Shown here in pieces: positions 1 through 8,353 of a stretch of 12,509 nucleotides of DNA. Position 1 is the stretch's first letter. The number at the start of each line of letters is the position of its first letter. A program made the position numbers and the translations under genes. This stretch comes from Devosia equisanguinis (GTDB lineage: Bacteria; Pseudomonadota; Alphaproteobacteria; Rhizobiales; Devosiaceae), in assembly GCA_945888565.1 (NCBI GenBank), contig CAMDAL010000089.1, forward strand, positions 1-12,509, read 5' to 3'. Below the pieces are notes generated by a model. It ran no database searches. It was not told the origin of the DNA and was given only the letters and a program-made list of their open reading frames with translations.

Positions 1-1
1 C

Positions 2-121
2 CTCGGGACAGGTGACGGGCCGGAACTGCACTCGGACACCTATGACTTCAATGACGACGTGATCCCGGTGGGGGTGAGCTACTGGGTGCGGCTGGTGGAA
101 GGGGCTTCGGCGAAGGCGTAG
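2..121 (+). CDS. M20-family amidohydrolase/peptidase, C-terminal fragment (5' end outside window)
   Basis: Only the last 39 codons are present, open at the left edge and ending in TAG at 119-121. The fragment contains ELHSDTYDFND followed by IPVGVSYWVRLVE. This resembles the C-terminus of M20D amidohydrolases (hippurate hydrolase / N-acyl-amino-acid hydrolase type), where a late histidine in a 'LHSP..DFND' context is a metal ligand and the protein ends '.GASYWVRLVE'. Such enzymes are cytosolic zinc-type hydrolases that release amino acids from N-acyl conjugates. The substrate cannot be judged from the tail. The next gene starts 78 bp downstream on the same strand. The gap holds a GC-rich inverted repeat at 123-135 and a 10-bp palindrome (ATCGGCCGAT, 155-164), neither followed by a clear T-run. 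The family call rests on a short motif only. Confidence 0.6.
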   Translation, partial: LGTGDGPELHSDTYDFNDDVIPVGVSYWVRLVEGASAKA

Positions 122-199
122 CGGCGCGTCGCGCCGACCGCCGGACCTAAGCCCATCGGCCGATTTTCCGACCTCTCGCCAGTCCCTAAAGTTCGCGGC

Positions 200-1255
200 A
201 TGACCGACTCACCTTCCGCCGTCGTGATCGCGCGCCGGACCCTCCTCACCATCCTGATTTCGGCGGCCGGTGGCGGGATTGCGGCTGCCGTCGGTCTGCC
301 GGCCGGGTGGCTGATGGGTGGGGCACTGGCTGTCGCGATTGCCGCGCTCTCGGGCGTCAGGGTGATGCTGCCGAACTGGCTGCGCGACGCCACGTTCGTC
401 GCCACCGGCCTCTCGATGGGTGCCTCCGTCGCCCGCGACTCGGTGGCGATGATGATCCAGTGGCCGGTGACGCTGGCGGGGCTGGTGCTCGAGCTCATCC
501 TCATCATCTCGATCACCGGCTACGTGCTGCGAAAATTCTTCGGGCTCGACCGGGGCACGGCCTATCTCAGCTCGTTTCCGGGGCATCTCAGCTTCGTCAT
601 GTCGATCGCCGCGGCGGGGGTGGGAGATAGCCGGCAGATCGTCATCATCCAGGTGATCCGCATTCTGCTGCTCACCATCTGCGTGCCGATCGGGGCGCTG
701 TTCCTGCCGATCGGACACTTCGAGGGGCTGGTTTCCACCGCTCCGCCGATGGAGGTGATGACGCTGCTGCCGGTGGCGATCGGCTGCGCCATCGCCGGCT
801 TCATCCTGACGAAGCTGCGGGCGCCGGCGGGCTACGTGCTCGGCGCCATGGCGTTCTCGATCGCCGCCAAGCTGGCCGGTTGGTTCGAGGGGCAGATACC
901 GCCGCTGCTGCTGACGATCACCTTCATCATGGTCGGCGCCATGATCGGCGTGCGCTTCAACGGCATCACCCGGCAGGAGTTCTGGCGGGCGGCGAAGGGC
1001 GGATTGGTGGGCACCGCCATAACGGTCGCGATCAGCACCACGGTGGTGCTGGCGATCACGCCGCTGGTGGCGATGCCGTTCGGGCAGATCTGGCTCGGGC
1101 TGTCGCCGGGCGGGCTCGAGGGCATGGGCGCGCTGGGCATCGCGCTGGGGTTCGATACGGCGTTCATCGCGGCGCATCACGTGAGCCGGCTGCTGCTGCT
1201 GACGTTTGCGATACCCTTCGTGACGATGCTGGTGCGGGAGAAGCCGCCGACCTGA
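200..1255 (+). CDS. AbrB-family integral membrane transporter (PF05145 type)
   Basis: The 351-residue product is almost entirely hydrophobic and should be a multi-pass inner-membrane protein. It shows the internal duplication typical of this family. GLPAGWLMGGAL (32-43) is matched by RAPAGYVLGAMAF (207-219). SFPGHLSFVMSIAAAGVGDS (125-144) is matched by SPGGLEGMGALGIALGFDT (302-320), each followed by a hydrophobic 'xxRxLLL' helix (I152-L158 and V328-L334). The family is often annotated as 'AbrB duplication' or 'ammonia monooxygenase' although it is neither a DNA-binding regulator nor an oxygenase; a permease role is inferred. The ATG at 200 gives the normal family length, but no Shine-Dalgarno sequence is visible before it. 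A GTG nine codons in is a possible alternative. The gene ends 15 bp from the convergent alpha-glucosidase stop, so any terminator must overlap coding DNA. Substrate unknown. Confidence 0.85.
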   Translation: MTDSPSAVVIARRTLLTILISAAGGGIAAAVGLPAGWLMGGALAVAIAALSGVRVMLPNWLRDATFVATGLSMGASVARDSVAMMIQWPVTLAGLVLELILIISITGYVLRKFFGLDRGTAYLSSFPGHLSFVMSIAAAGVGDSRQIVIIQVIRILLLTICVPIGALFLPIGHFEGLVSTAPPMEVMTLLPVAIGCAIAGFILTKLRAPAGYVLGAMAFSIAAKLAGWFEGQIPPLLLTITFIMVGAMIGVRFNGITRQEFWRAAKGGLVGTAITVAISTTVVLAITPLVAMPFGQIWLGLSPGGLEGMGALGIALGFDTAFIAAHHVSRLLLLTFAIPFVTMLVREKPPT

Positions 1256-1270
1256 GCGGCGCCCCCGCTT

Positions 1271-2923
<1,653 letters not shown>

Positions 2924-3026
2924 TGCCGTCTCCGATTTGCCTCGCGCCAAGTGTTGCGGCGCGAGGGGAAGAAACGCAAATCCTTTGATGGCCGGGCGGG
3001 TTCCCGGAAGCCGTCGCAACGCCGAT

Positions 3027-3108
3027 GTGTCATCCCTGCGAACGCAGGGACCCACGTTGAAACCGGCGCGGACGATAAGGTGGGTCCCCGCTTTCGCGGG
3101 GATGACAC
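3027..3108. repeat. Dispersed inverted repeat with two nested hairpins
   Basis: Two arms, 3027-3055 and 3080-3108, are inverted copies of each other over 29 nt with 3 mismatches, separated by 24 nt. Each arm folds on its own as well: CCCTGC-GAAC-GCAGGG on the left, and (minus strand) CCCCGC-GAAA-GCGGGG on the right. Two of the three mismatches between arms are a compensatory T-A to C-G change that keeps each small stem paired. In translation the element gives the 'WVPAFAGMT' string seen in countless misannotated alphaproteobacterial ORFs, marking it as a member of a known dispersed palindromic family. It lies between the SDR and alpha-glucosidase genes, both on the minus strand, where it could act as an attenuator, partial terminator or mRNA 3'-end stabiliser. 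That role is inferred. Confidence 0.85.
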
Positions 3109-3152
3109 CGCAGTGGAACCTCCCTCGTGACGCACCTAGTCAACGTTGAAGG

Positions 3153-3938
3153 CTAGACCTGCTCGTACGCGAGCGACGGGAACTGGGTGGCGTATTTGCC
3201 GCCCGAGCAATCGATATGGGCGCCGGTAATGTACTGGCCGAGGTCGGACGCGAGGAAGCTGAGCAGGTTCGCCACGTCTTCCGGGGTGCCCCAGCGGCGG
3301 AGCGTCAGGGTGTCGAGCAGCTTTTCCTTGCGGTCGGGGGGCGCGTCGGCGAAGCGGTTCATCAGGGTCGGGACCATGCCGGGCGAGTAGCAGTTGACCG
3401 TCACATCGTAGGGGCCGAGTTCGCCGGCCATGACGCGGGTGAAGCCGACGACGGCGTATTTCGAGCTGGCATACGCGGCGCTGCCGATCGAGGGCGTGAT
3501 GGCGGCGTAGGAGGCGGCATTGAGGATGCGGCCCGATTTCTGGCGCTTCATGATCGGCGCCACGGCCTGGCACATCAGGAAGGTGCCCTTGGCGTTGGTG
3601 TCGAAGTTGGCATCCCAGGTCTCTTCGGCGAGTTCGGTGACCTTGGCGCCCGAAGCGACGCCGGCATCGTTGACGAGAATATCGACGCGGCCGTACTTGG
3701 CCTCGATCTCGGCAACCGCGCTGGCCACCTGGTCCTTGTGGCGAACGTCGGCATTGACCTGAAGCCCGTCCCAGCCGGCCTTCTGCCACTCGGCGGTGGC
3801 GTCATCGAGCAGGTCCTGCTTGAAATCAATGATGGCGACCTTGGCCCCTTCCTGGGCGAAGGTGCGGGCGATGACGCGCCCGATGCCGCGGCCGCCGCCA
3901 GTGACGATGGCGACCTTGTTGTTCAGATCAATCTGCAT
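3153..3938 (-). CDS. SDR-family NAD(P)-dependent oxidoreductase
   Basis: This is a classical short-chain dehydrogenase/reductase of 261 residues, the usual length. It has the Rossmann glycine motif TGGGRGIG (13-20), D38 after beta-strand 2 (IIDF), which favours NAD(H) over NADP(H), NADV at 62-65, and NDAG (90-93) in place of the usual NNAG. The catalytic tetrad is N115, S143, Y156 and K160 (YASSK). It interconverts an alcohol and a ketone in the cytosol; the substrate is not readable. AGGAGGA stands only 3 nt before the ATG, a strong though close ribosome site. The hydroxyacid dehydrogenase ends 39 bp upstream on the same strand, so the two are probably co-transcribed. Together they could oxidise and reduce the hydroxyl groups of a sugar acid or polyol, which is inference. 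A 10-bp palindrome, TCAACGTTGA (3140-3149), follows the stop codon. Confidence 0.93.
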   Translation of the reverse strand: MQIDLNNKVAIVTGGGRGIGRVIARTFAQEGAKVAIIDFKQDLLDDATAEWQKAGWDGLQVNADVRHKDQVASAVAEIEAKYGRVDILVNDAGVASGAKVTELAEETWDANFDTNAKGTFLMCQAVAPIMKRQKSGRILNAASYAAITPSIGSAAYASSKYAVVGFTRVMAGELGPYDVTVNCYSPGMVPTLMNRFADAPPDRKEKLLDTLTLRRWGTPEDVANLLSFLASDLGQYITGAHIDCSGGKYATQFPSLAYEQV

Positions 3939-3977
3939 GCTTCCTCCTGAGCCCTCTCCCGGGGGCGAAACTGAGAA

Positions 3978-4907
3978 TCAGACGACAGCGCTGATGAGCG
4001 GTTCGCCGGCGAAATGAGCGGCAAGGTTGGCGACGACGAGGTCGCCCATCTTGTTGCGGGTCTGGTGGGTGGCGCTGCCCATGTGCGGGCTGAGCACGAC
4101 ATTGTCGAGGGCGAACAGCGCCTCGGGAACCTTCGGCTCGGCCTCGAACACGTCGAGCGCGGCGCCGCCAAGCTTGCCCTGCTGCAGCATCTCGACGAGC
4201 ACCGGCTCATCGACCAGCGTGCCACGGCCCATGTTGACGAGGTAGCCCTCGGGGCCGAGCGCTTCGAGCACCTGGCGATTGACGATCTTGTCGGTGGCCT
4301 TGCCACCCGGCGCGATCAGCACCAGCCAGTCGACGTCGCGGGCCATGTCCGCGAGGTTGTCATAGTAGATGTAGGGCTCGTCAGGCTGGCGGTTGCGGCC
4401 GTGATAGACGACGCGCATCTTCATCGCCTGCAGGCGCACGGCAATTTCCTTGCCGATGCGGCCGAGGCCGAGGATGCCGACGGTCCTGGCGTTGAGCTCG
4501 ACCTGCAACGGGTAGCCGCCCTTCAGCCACTTGCCTTCGCGCACGAAGCGGTCGGTCTGCGGCAGCTTGCGCGCGAGAGCGATCATCAGGCCGACGGTGA
4601 TCTCGGCCATGGCGTCGTTCAGCACGTTGGGGGTGTTGGTGACGCGGATGCCGCGCGCCTTGGCGGCCCTGGTGTCGATCGTATCGTAGCCGACGCCGAA
4701 ATTGGCGATCATCTCGAGCTTGGGAAGCCGTTCCATCAGCTCGGCGCTGACATTGCCGCCGGCGATGGCGCGGAGGCGGGGCGCGACCTCGGCGATGAGC
4801 GCATCCTTGTCGGCCGCTTCGTGCAGCTTGTGCACGGTGAAGCGCTCGGCGAGCATCTTCTCGCAGCGCTCGAGCAGCTTGTGGGTCTGCAGGATTTCGT
4901 CAGCCAT
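3978..4907 (-). CDS. D-isomer-specific 2-hydroxyacid dehydrogenase (glyoxylate/hydroxypyruvate reductase-like)
   Basis: The 309-residue product has the two-part layout of the D-2-hydroxyacid dehydrogenase family. A split N-terminal substrate domain includes NFGVGYDTID (69-78). The NAD(P)-binding domain has GLGRIG (147-152). The catalytic residues are visible: R228 in VNMGRGTLVDE, E257 in DVFEAEP, and H275 in LSPHMGS. The residue set and length resemble cytosolic glyoxylate/hydroxypyruvate reductases (GhrB-like) and related sugar-acid dehydrogenases, which reduce 2-keto acids such as glyoxylate or hydroxypyruvate to D-hydroxy acids. The nucleotide motif is followed by H169-R171 ('YHGRNR'), basic residues often linked to NADPH use; this is suggestive only. 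The start is preceded by AAGGGA about 7 nt upstream. It is the first gene of the minus-strand block and diverges from the ATP-grasp operon across 184 bp. The exact substrate is uncertain. Confidence 0.92.
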   Translation of the reverse strand: MADEILQTHKLLERCEKMLAERFTVHKLHEAADKDALIAEVAPRLRAIAGGNVSAELMERLPKLEMIANFGVGYDTIDTRAAKARGIRVTNTPNVLNDAMAEITVGLMIALARKLPQTDRFVREGKWLKGGYPLQVELNARTVGILGLGRIGKEIAVRLQAMKMRVVYHGRNRQPDEPYIYYDNLADMARDVDWLVLIAPGGKATDKIVNRQVLEALGPEGYLVNMGRGTLVDEPVLVEMLQQGKLGGAALDVFEAEPKVPEALFALDNVVLSPHMGSATHQTRNKMGDLVVANLAAHFAGEPLISAVV

Positions 4908-4976
4908 TTAAACGTCCCTTCTTCTCGGGCGCCTTTGTAAGGGGAATCGCGCAAGGGGTGAAGGAGACATTGGTCG

Positions 4977-4990
4977 GCCAGTGCACTGGC
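4977..4990. promoter_or_regulatory. Perfect 14-bp palindrome in divergent promoter region, candidate operator
   Basis: GCCAGTGCACTGGC reads the same on both strands. It sits in the 184-bp spacer between the divergent hydroxyacid dehydrogenase (start 4907) and ATP-grasp (start 5092) genes. Its core AGTGCACTGG (4980-4989) recurs with one change as AGTGCAGTGG at 5054-5063, 74 bp away and close to seven turns of DNA. Dimeric repressors bind such sites, but no regulator gene lies in the window and I cannot name one. No convincing -35/-10 pair stands out for either gene; TTGTGG (5022-5027) followed by TAGCAA (5044-5049) is only a weak candidate for the rightward direction. The operator role is inference from symmetry and position. 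Confidence 0.35.
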
Positions 4991-5091
4991 AAACATTCAT
5001 GGCCTACGCGTGGAACTTGGCTTGTGGGCTACGCTTAAATGTGTAGCAATACTAGTGCAGTGGGTGGCCGCAGAGCCCGAAGCGGGAGTGA

Positions 5092-6510
5092 ATGAGCGCA
5101 ACGCCGTTCGACGAAATGCACAATGCGGATGGGTCGGTCCGCGAACCTTATCTCATTCTGGAAGAGTGGCTGAAGGATCAGCCACCGCAGGCACTCAGCC
5201 TGATGTCCGGAGACGCCGAGGCGCTATTCCGGCGGCTGGGCATCACCTTTGCCGTCTATGGCAGCAACGAGGGCAGCGAGAAGCTGATCCCGTTCGACAT
5301 CATTCCGCGGATCGTTTCGGCGATCGAATGGCGGAAGCTGTCGAAGGGCATCGAGCAGCGGGTGCGGGCGCTCAACGCCTTCCTGCATGACATTTACCAC
5401 CGGCAGGAAATCCTGAAGGCGGGGCGGGTGCCGGAAAAACTGATCCTCAACAACTCGGCGTTCTGTCCCGAGATGATGGGGCTGGACCCGGCACGCGGGG
5501 TGTATTCGCACATCATCGGCGTCGACATGGTCCGCGTCGGACCGGACGACTGGTATGTGCTCGAGGACAACCTGCGGACGCCGTCGGGCGTGAGCTACAT
5601 GCTCGAGAACCGCGAGGCGATGCTGCAACTGGCGCCGGAGCTGTTCCAGCGCTACAAGGTGGCTTCGGTCGAGACCTACCCCGAGACGTTGCGGCGGACG
5701 ATGGAGTCGGTAGCGCCCGCTGGCGTCACCGGCGCGCCGAACCTTGTCGTACTGACGCCCGGCATCCACAACTCGGCCTATTTCGAGCACTCGTTCCTGG
5801 CCGACCAGATGGGGGCCGAACTCTGCGAGGGGCAGGACCTGTTCGTCGAGAACGGCAAGGTCTACATGCGGACGACTACGGGACCCGAGCGGGTGGACGT
5901 GATCTACCGCCGCATCGACGACGATTTCCTCGATCCCCTCACCTTCCGGCCGGATTCGATGCTGGGCGTACCGGGGTTGTTCGATGCCTATCGCGCCGGC
6001 AACGTGACGCTGGTGAACGCGCCGGGTACCGGCATTGCCGACGACAAGGCGGTCTACACCTACGTGCCCGAGATCATCGAGTTCTACCTCGGCGAGAAGG
6101 CACTGCTGAAAAACGTACCGACGTACAATTGCACCGACCTCGACCAGCGGGCCTATGTGCTCGACCACCTGCAGGAACTGGTGGTGAAGGAGGTGCACGG
6201 CTCGGGCGGCTACGGCATGATGGTGGGGCCGGCATCGACCAAGGCGATGCGCGAGGAGTTCCGCCGGAAAATCCTGGCGCGGCCGGACAACTATATCGTG
6301 CAGCCGACGCTGGCACTTTCGACGTGCCCGACGTTCGTCGACCGGGGGATTGCACCGCGGCACGTGGACCTTCGGCCCTATGTGCTGGTGGGCGACGACA
6401 TCCGGATCACGCCGGGCGGGCTGACCCGCGTGGCGCTGAAGAAGGGATCGCTGGTGGTGAACTCGTCGCAGGGCGGCGGGACGAAGGATACGTGGGTGCT
6501 GGAGGAATGA
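5092..6510 (+). CDS. Circularly permuted ATP-grasp protein, type 2 (CP_ATPgrasp_2, formerly DUF404/DUF407)
   Basis: The 472-residue product matches the circularly permuted ATP-grasp family in length and motifs: FDEM near the start, VLEDNLRTPSGVSYMLENR (156-174), DVIYRRIDDDFLDPL (269-283), NAPGTGIADDKAVYTYVP (309-326), the glycine-rich VVKEVHGSGGYGM (364-376), and VNSSQGGGTKDTWVLE (456-471). ATP-grasp enzymes form amide or ester bonds through acyl-phosphate intermediates, and Iyer, Aravind and colleagues predicted peptide or amide ligase activity for this group. The true substrate is unknown. It is the first gene of a cassette with the alpha-E and transglutaminase-like genes, a linkage conserved across many bacteria. 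GGGAG lies a few bases before the ATG and supports this start. It ends with TGA at 6508-6510, 66 bp before the next gene. Confidence 0.93.
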   Translation: MSATPFDEMHNADGSVREPYLILEEWLKDQPPQALSLMSGDAEALFRRLGITFAVYGSNEGSEKLIPFDIIPRIVSAIEWRKLSKGIEQRVRALNAFLHDIYHRQEILKAGRVPEKLILNNSAFCPEMMGLDPARGVYSHIIGVDMVRVGPDDWYVLEDNLRTPSGVSYMLENREAMLQLAPELFQRYKVASVETYPETLRRTMESVAPAGVTGAPNLVVLTPGIHNSAYFEHSFLADQMGAELCEGQDLFVENGKVYMRTTTGPERVDVIYRRIDDDFLDPLTFRPDSMLGVPGLFDAYRAGNVTLVNAPGTGIADDKAVYTYVPEIIEFYLGEKALLKNVPTYNCTDLDQRAYVLDHLQELVVKEVHGSGGYGMMVGPASTKAMREEFRRKILARPDNYIVQPTLALSTCPTFVDRGIAPRHVDLRPYVLVGDDIRITPGGLTRVALKKGSLVVNSSQGGGTKDTWVLEE

Positions 6511-6576
6511 GGATGAAGTTCTCCGGCCACGGCGCCCTGCATACCCCCCTCTCCGCGCTCCGTCAGGAGGTCCGCC

Positions 6577-7521
6577 ATGCTCGGTAGGACCGCGCAGAAC
6601 CTGTTCTGGCTGTCGCGCTATATCGAGCGGGCGGAGAACATGGCCCGGATGTTCGAGGTGGGCTATCGCATGAGCCTGACCTCGCGGCGCGAGGGATCGG
6701 CGTCGGAGCACCTGATCTCGATGATGCAGGCAGCCGAAGTCGATGAGGGGTTCAACCTCAAGTACAAGCAGGCCGACGTGAATGCGGTGGCGCATTACAT
6801 GCTGTTCGACGAGGAGAACTACTCCTCGGTGAGATCGTGCCTGCTGGCAGCAAGGACCAATGCGCGATCGGTGCGCACCGCGCTGACCACGGACATGTGG
6901 GAGTCGATCAACTCCGCCTGGCTGGAGTTTTCCGCCATCCGGCCGCGCGACGTGAACGGGGCGAAGCTGCAGGAACTGCTTGGGTGGATCAAGCAGGTGA
7001 GCCATCGCTACCGCGGCGCGCTGCTTTCGACGTTCCTGCGCGACTCTGGCTATGCGTTCAGCCAGCTGGGCAATTTCGTCGAGCGAGCCGACAACACGGC
7101 GCGCATTCTCGACATGAAGTACTACGTGCTGCTGCCGCGGGCGTCGCTGGTGGGCAGCGATGTGGACGTGGCGCAGTGGACGATGATCCTGCGCGCGGCA
7201 TCGGCGCATCGCAGCTACCGGCACGTGTACCATGACCGCTACAAGGCCTGGAACATCGCCGACTACCTGATCCTTCGCTCGGAGATGCCGCGGTCGCTGA
7301 GTTTCTGCGTCGACTGGATCAACCGGACGATCGACATGCTCGAGGACATTTACGGCACCCGCACCAAGGGGCACGACGCCGCGGATTCGGTGACGGCACT
7401 GCTTGCCGATACGACCGTGGACCGCATCTTCGAGTATGGGCTGCACGAGTTCCTGACGGAATTCATCCACCGTAACAACCAGATCACCGAAGCGCTGGCC
7501 GAAAGCTACAATTTCTACTGA
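6577..7521 (+). CDS. Alpha-E domain protein (DUF403)
   Basis: The 314-residue product is an all-helical alpha-E domain protein. It contains a visible internal echo: YIERAENMAR (15-24 region) near the N-terminus and FVERADNTAR (167-176) in the middle, each following a hydrophobic helix. It also has ALTTDMWESIN (102-112) and WTMILRAASAHRSYR (201-215). No enzymatic activity is established for this family. It is nearly always encoded beside the circularly permuted ATP-grasp protein, so it is thought to work with it, perhaps as a partner in the ligase reaction (inference). A textbook AGGAGGT (6565-6571) stands 5 nt before the ATG and fixes the start. Its stop overlaps the next gene's start by one base (TGATG at 7519-7523), implying translational coupling to the transglutaminase-like protein. 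Confidence 0.93.
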   Translation: MLGRTAQNLFWLSRYIERAENMARMFEVGYRMSLTSRREGSASEHLISMMQAAEVDEGFNLKYKQADVNAVAHYMLFDEENYSSVRSCLLAARTNARSVRTALTTDMWESINSAWLEFSAIRPRDVNGAKLQELLGWIKQVSHRYRGALLSTFLRDSGYAFSQLGNFVERADNTARILDMKYYVLLPRASLVGSDVDVAQWTMILRAASAHRSYRHVYHDRYKAWNIADYLILRSEMPRSLSFCVDWINRTIDMLEDIYGTRTKGHDAADSVTALLADTTVDRIFEYGLHEFLTEFIHRNNQITEALAESYNFY

Positions 7522-8324
7522 TGCTGATCACCATACGCCACAAGCTGAGCCTGACGCTGGGACCGGGAATTGTCCGGAGCGTGCAGCACGTGCTGCTGAC
7601 GCCGCAGACCGGACCGACGCAGACGGTTCGCGAGTGGGCGATCGACATGCCGGGGTTTGCGGACGCCGCGAGCTTCCTCGACGGGTTCGGCAACCGGGCG
7701 CAGCTGGTGAGCCAGCATCGGCCGGAGGCGGAGCTGGTGGTGTCGGTATCGGGCGTGGTGGAGACAATCGACCGCAATGGGGTCGTCGGCCGGGTCGCCG
7801 GCGAACCGCCTCCGGCGCTCTACCGGCGGCCGTCGCCGCTGGCCAAGGCGGCAGGCGCGATCACCAGCAAGTTCCGCTCGGGGCCGAAGGGCGGCCAGGG
7901 CCGCATCGCGCTGCTGCATGACCTGATGGCGCGGGTGGAAGAGGTGGTCGGCGGTGCGCAGACGCAGTCTCAGAGCCAGTCGCAGGGTGGCCAGTCGCAG
8001 AGCCAATCACAGGGTGAAGCGGTGACGGCAGCCGCGGCGGATTTCGCGCATGCGTTCATCGGCGCGGCGCGCGGGCTGGAGATTCCGGCGCGCTACGTCA
8101 CGGGCTACGTGGCCGAGCACGGCGAGGACGCCTACTGGCACGCCTGGGCCGAGGCCTGGGACGAAGGGCTGGGCTGGATCGGGTTCGACCCGGCGCTTGG
8201 CTATTGTCCGAAGGACAAGCATGTGCGGGTGGCGGTGGGGCTCGACGCCGGAAGCGTGCCGCCGGTGCGGAGCGTACCGGTGATTGCTGCGCCGGTGTTG
8301 GAGCTGACGGTCGCGGGGCAGTAG
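7521..8324 (+). CDS. Transglutaminase-like family protein lacking the catalytic cysteine
   Basis: The 267-residue product has an N-terminal beta-type domain (about 1-110) as in bacterial transglutaminase-like proteins, a low-complexity Gln/Ser linker (147-165), and a C-terminal papain-like core. In the core, DFAHAFIGAARG (174-185) and IPARYVTGYV (188-197) are followed by His207 in YWHAWAEAWDEG and Asp223 in GWIGFDPALGYCP, the expected His and Asp of a Cys-His-Asp triad. The Cys normally found in 'GVCQDFAH', two residues before the Asp, is Ala172 here within an alanine run. The core may therefore bind rather than cleave, or use another nucleophile. The only Cys in the protein is C229, outside that motif. 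It is the last gene of the ATP-grasp/alpha-E cassette and overlaps the alpha-E stop by one base. It probably acts in the cytosol, since no signal peptide is seen. Whether the missing Cys is a subfamily trait is not known to me. Confidence 0.85.
   Translation: MLITIRHKLSLTLGPGIVRSVQHVLLTPQTGPTQTVREWAIDMPGFADAASFLDGFGNRAQLVSQHRPEAELVVSVSGVVETIDRNGVVGRVAGEPPPALYRRPSPLAKAAGAITSKFRSGPKGGQGRIALLHDLMARVEEVVGGAQTQSQSQSQGGQSQSQSQGEAVTAAAADFAHAFIGAARGLEIPARYVTGYVAEHGEDAYWHAWAEAWDEGLGWIGFDPALGYCPKDKHVRVAVGLDAGSVPPVRSVPVIAAPVLELTVAGQ
7965..8015 (+). repeat. Tandem 24-nt repeat encoding two QSQSQSQG units
   Basis: Two 24-nt units (7965-7988 and 7992-8015) separated by one GGC codon each encode QSQSQSQG. 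They differ at 3 of 24 positions, all synonymous, which suggests duplication followed by selection on the peptide. The repeat forms the linker between the N-terminal domain and the transglutaminase-like core. Confidence 0.85.
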
Positions 8325-8353
8325 GGCTGTCGGCACACAGTGCCTGTGCAGCC
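8325..8353 (+). terminator. Stem-loop directly after the transglutaminase-like gene
   Basis: Immediately after the TAG stop, GGCTG (8325-8329) can pair with CAGCC (8349-8353). Inside it GGCAC (8332-8336) pairs with GTGCC (8340-8344) around an ACA loop. An alternative inner hairpin, CACAG-TGC-CTGTG (8336-8348), excludes the first. No T-run follows, so this is at best a weak or Rho-assisted terminator for the cassette. Confidence 0.3.

Noticed and set aside
123..164. Possible terminator after the M20 fragment
   Set aside because: The GGCGCG/CGCGCC repeat leaves only a one-base loop, the second palindrome has no loop, and the short TTTT does not follow a usable stem. Support is too weak.
2924..3055. 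N-terminal extension of the alpha-glucosidase to a start at 3055
   Set aside because: The added 44 residues are translated repeat DNA without homology. The ATG at 2923 has GGAG 6 nt upstream and places the WWRGAVIYQVYPRSF motif at the usual N-terminal position.
3027..3149. Possible small proteins on either strand through the intergenic repeat
   Set aside because: The 'PAFAGMT'-type translations are a known artefact of this palindromic repeat family.
5224..7470. 748-codon open frame on the minus strand, antisense to the ATP-grasp and alpha-E genes
   Set aside because: It spans two recognised genes on the other strand. Its product is rich in Arg/His/Gln/Val with no family motif, as expected of antisense frames in GC-rich DNA.
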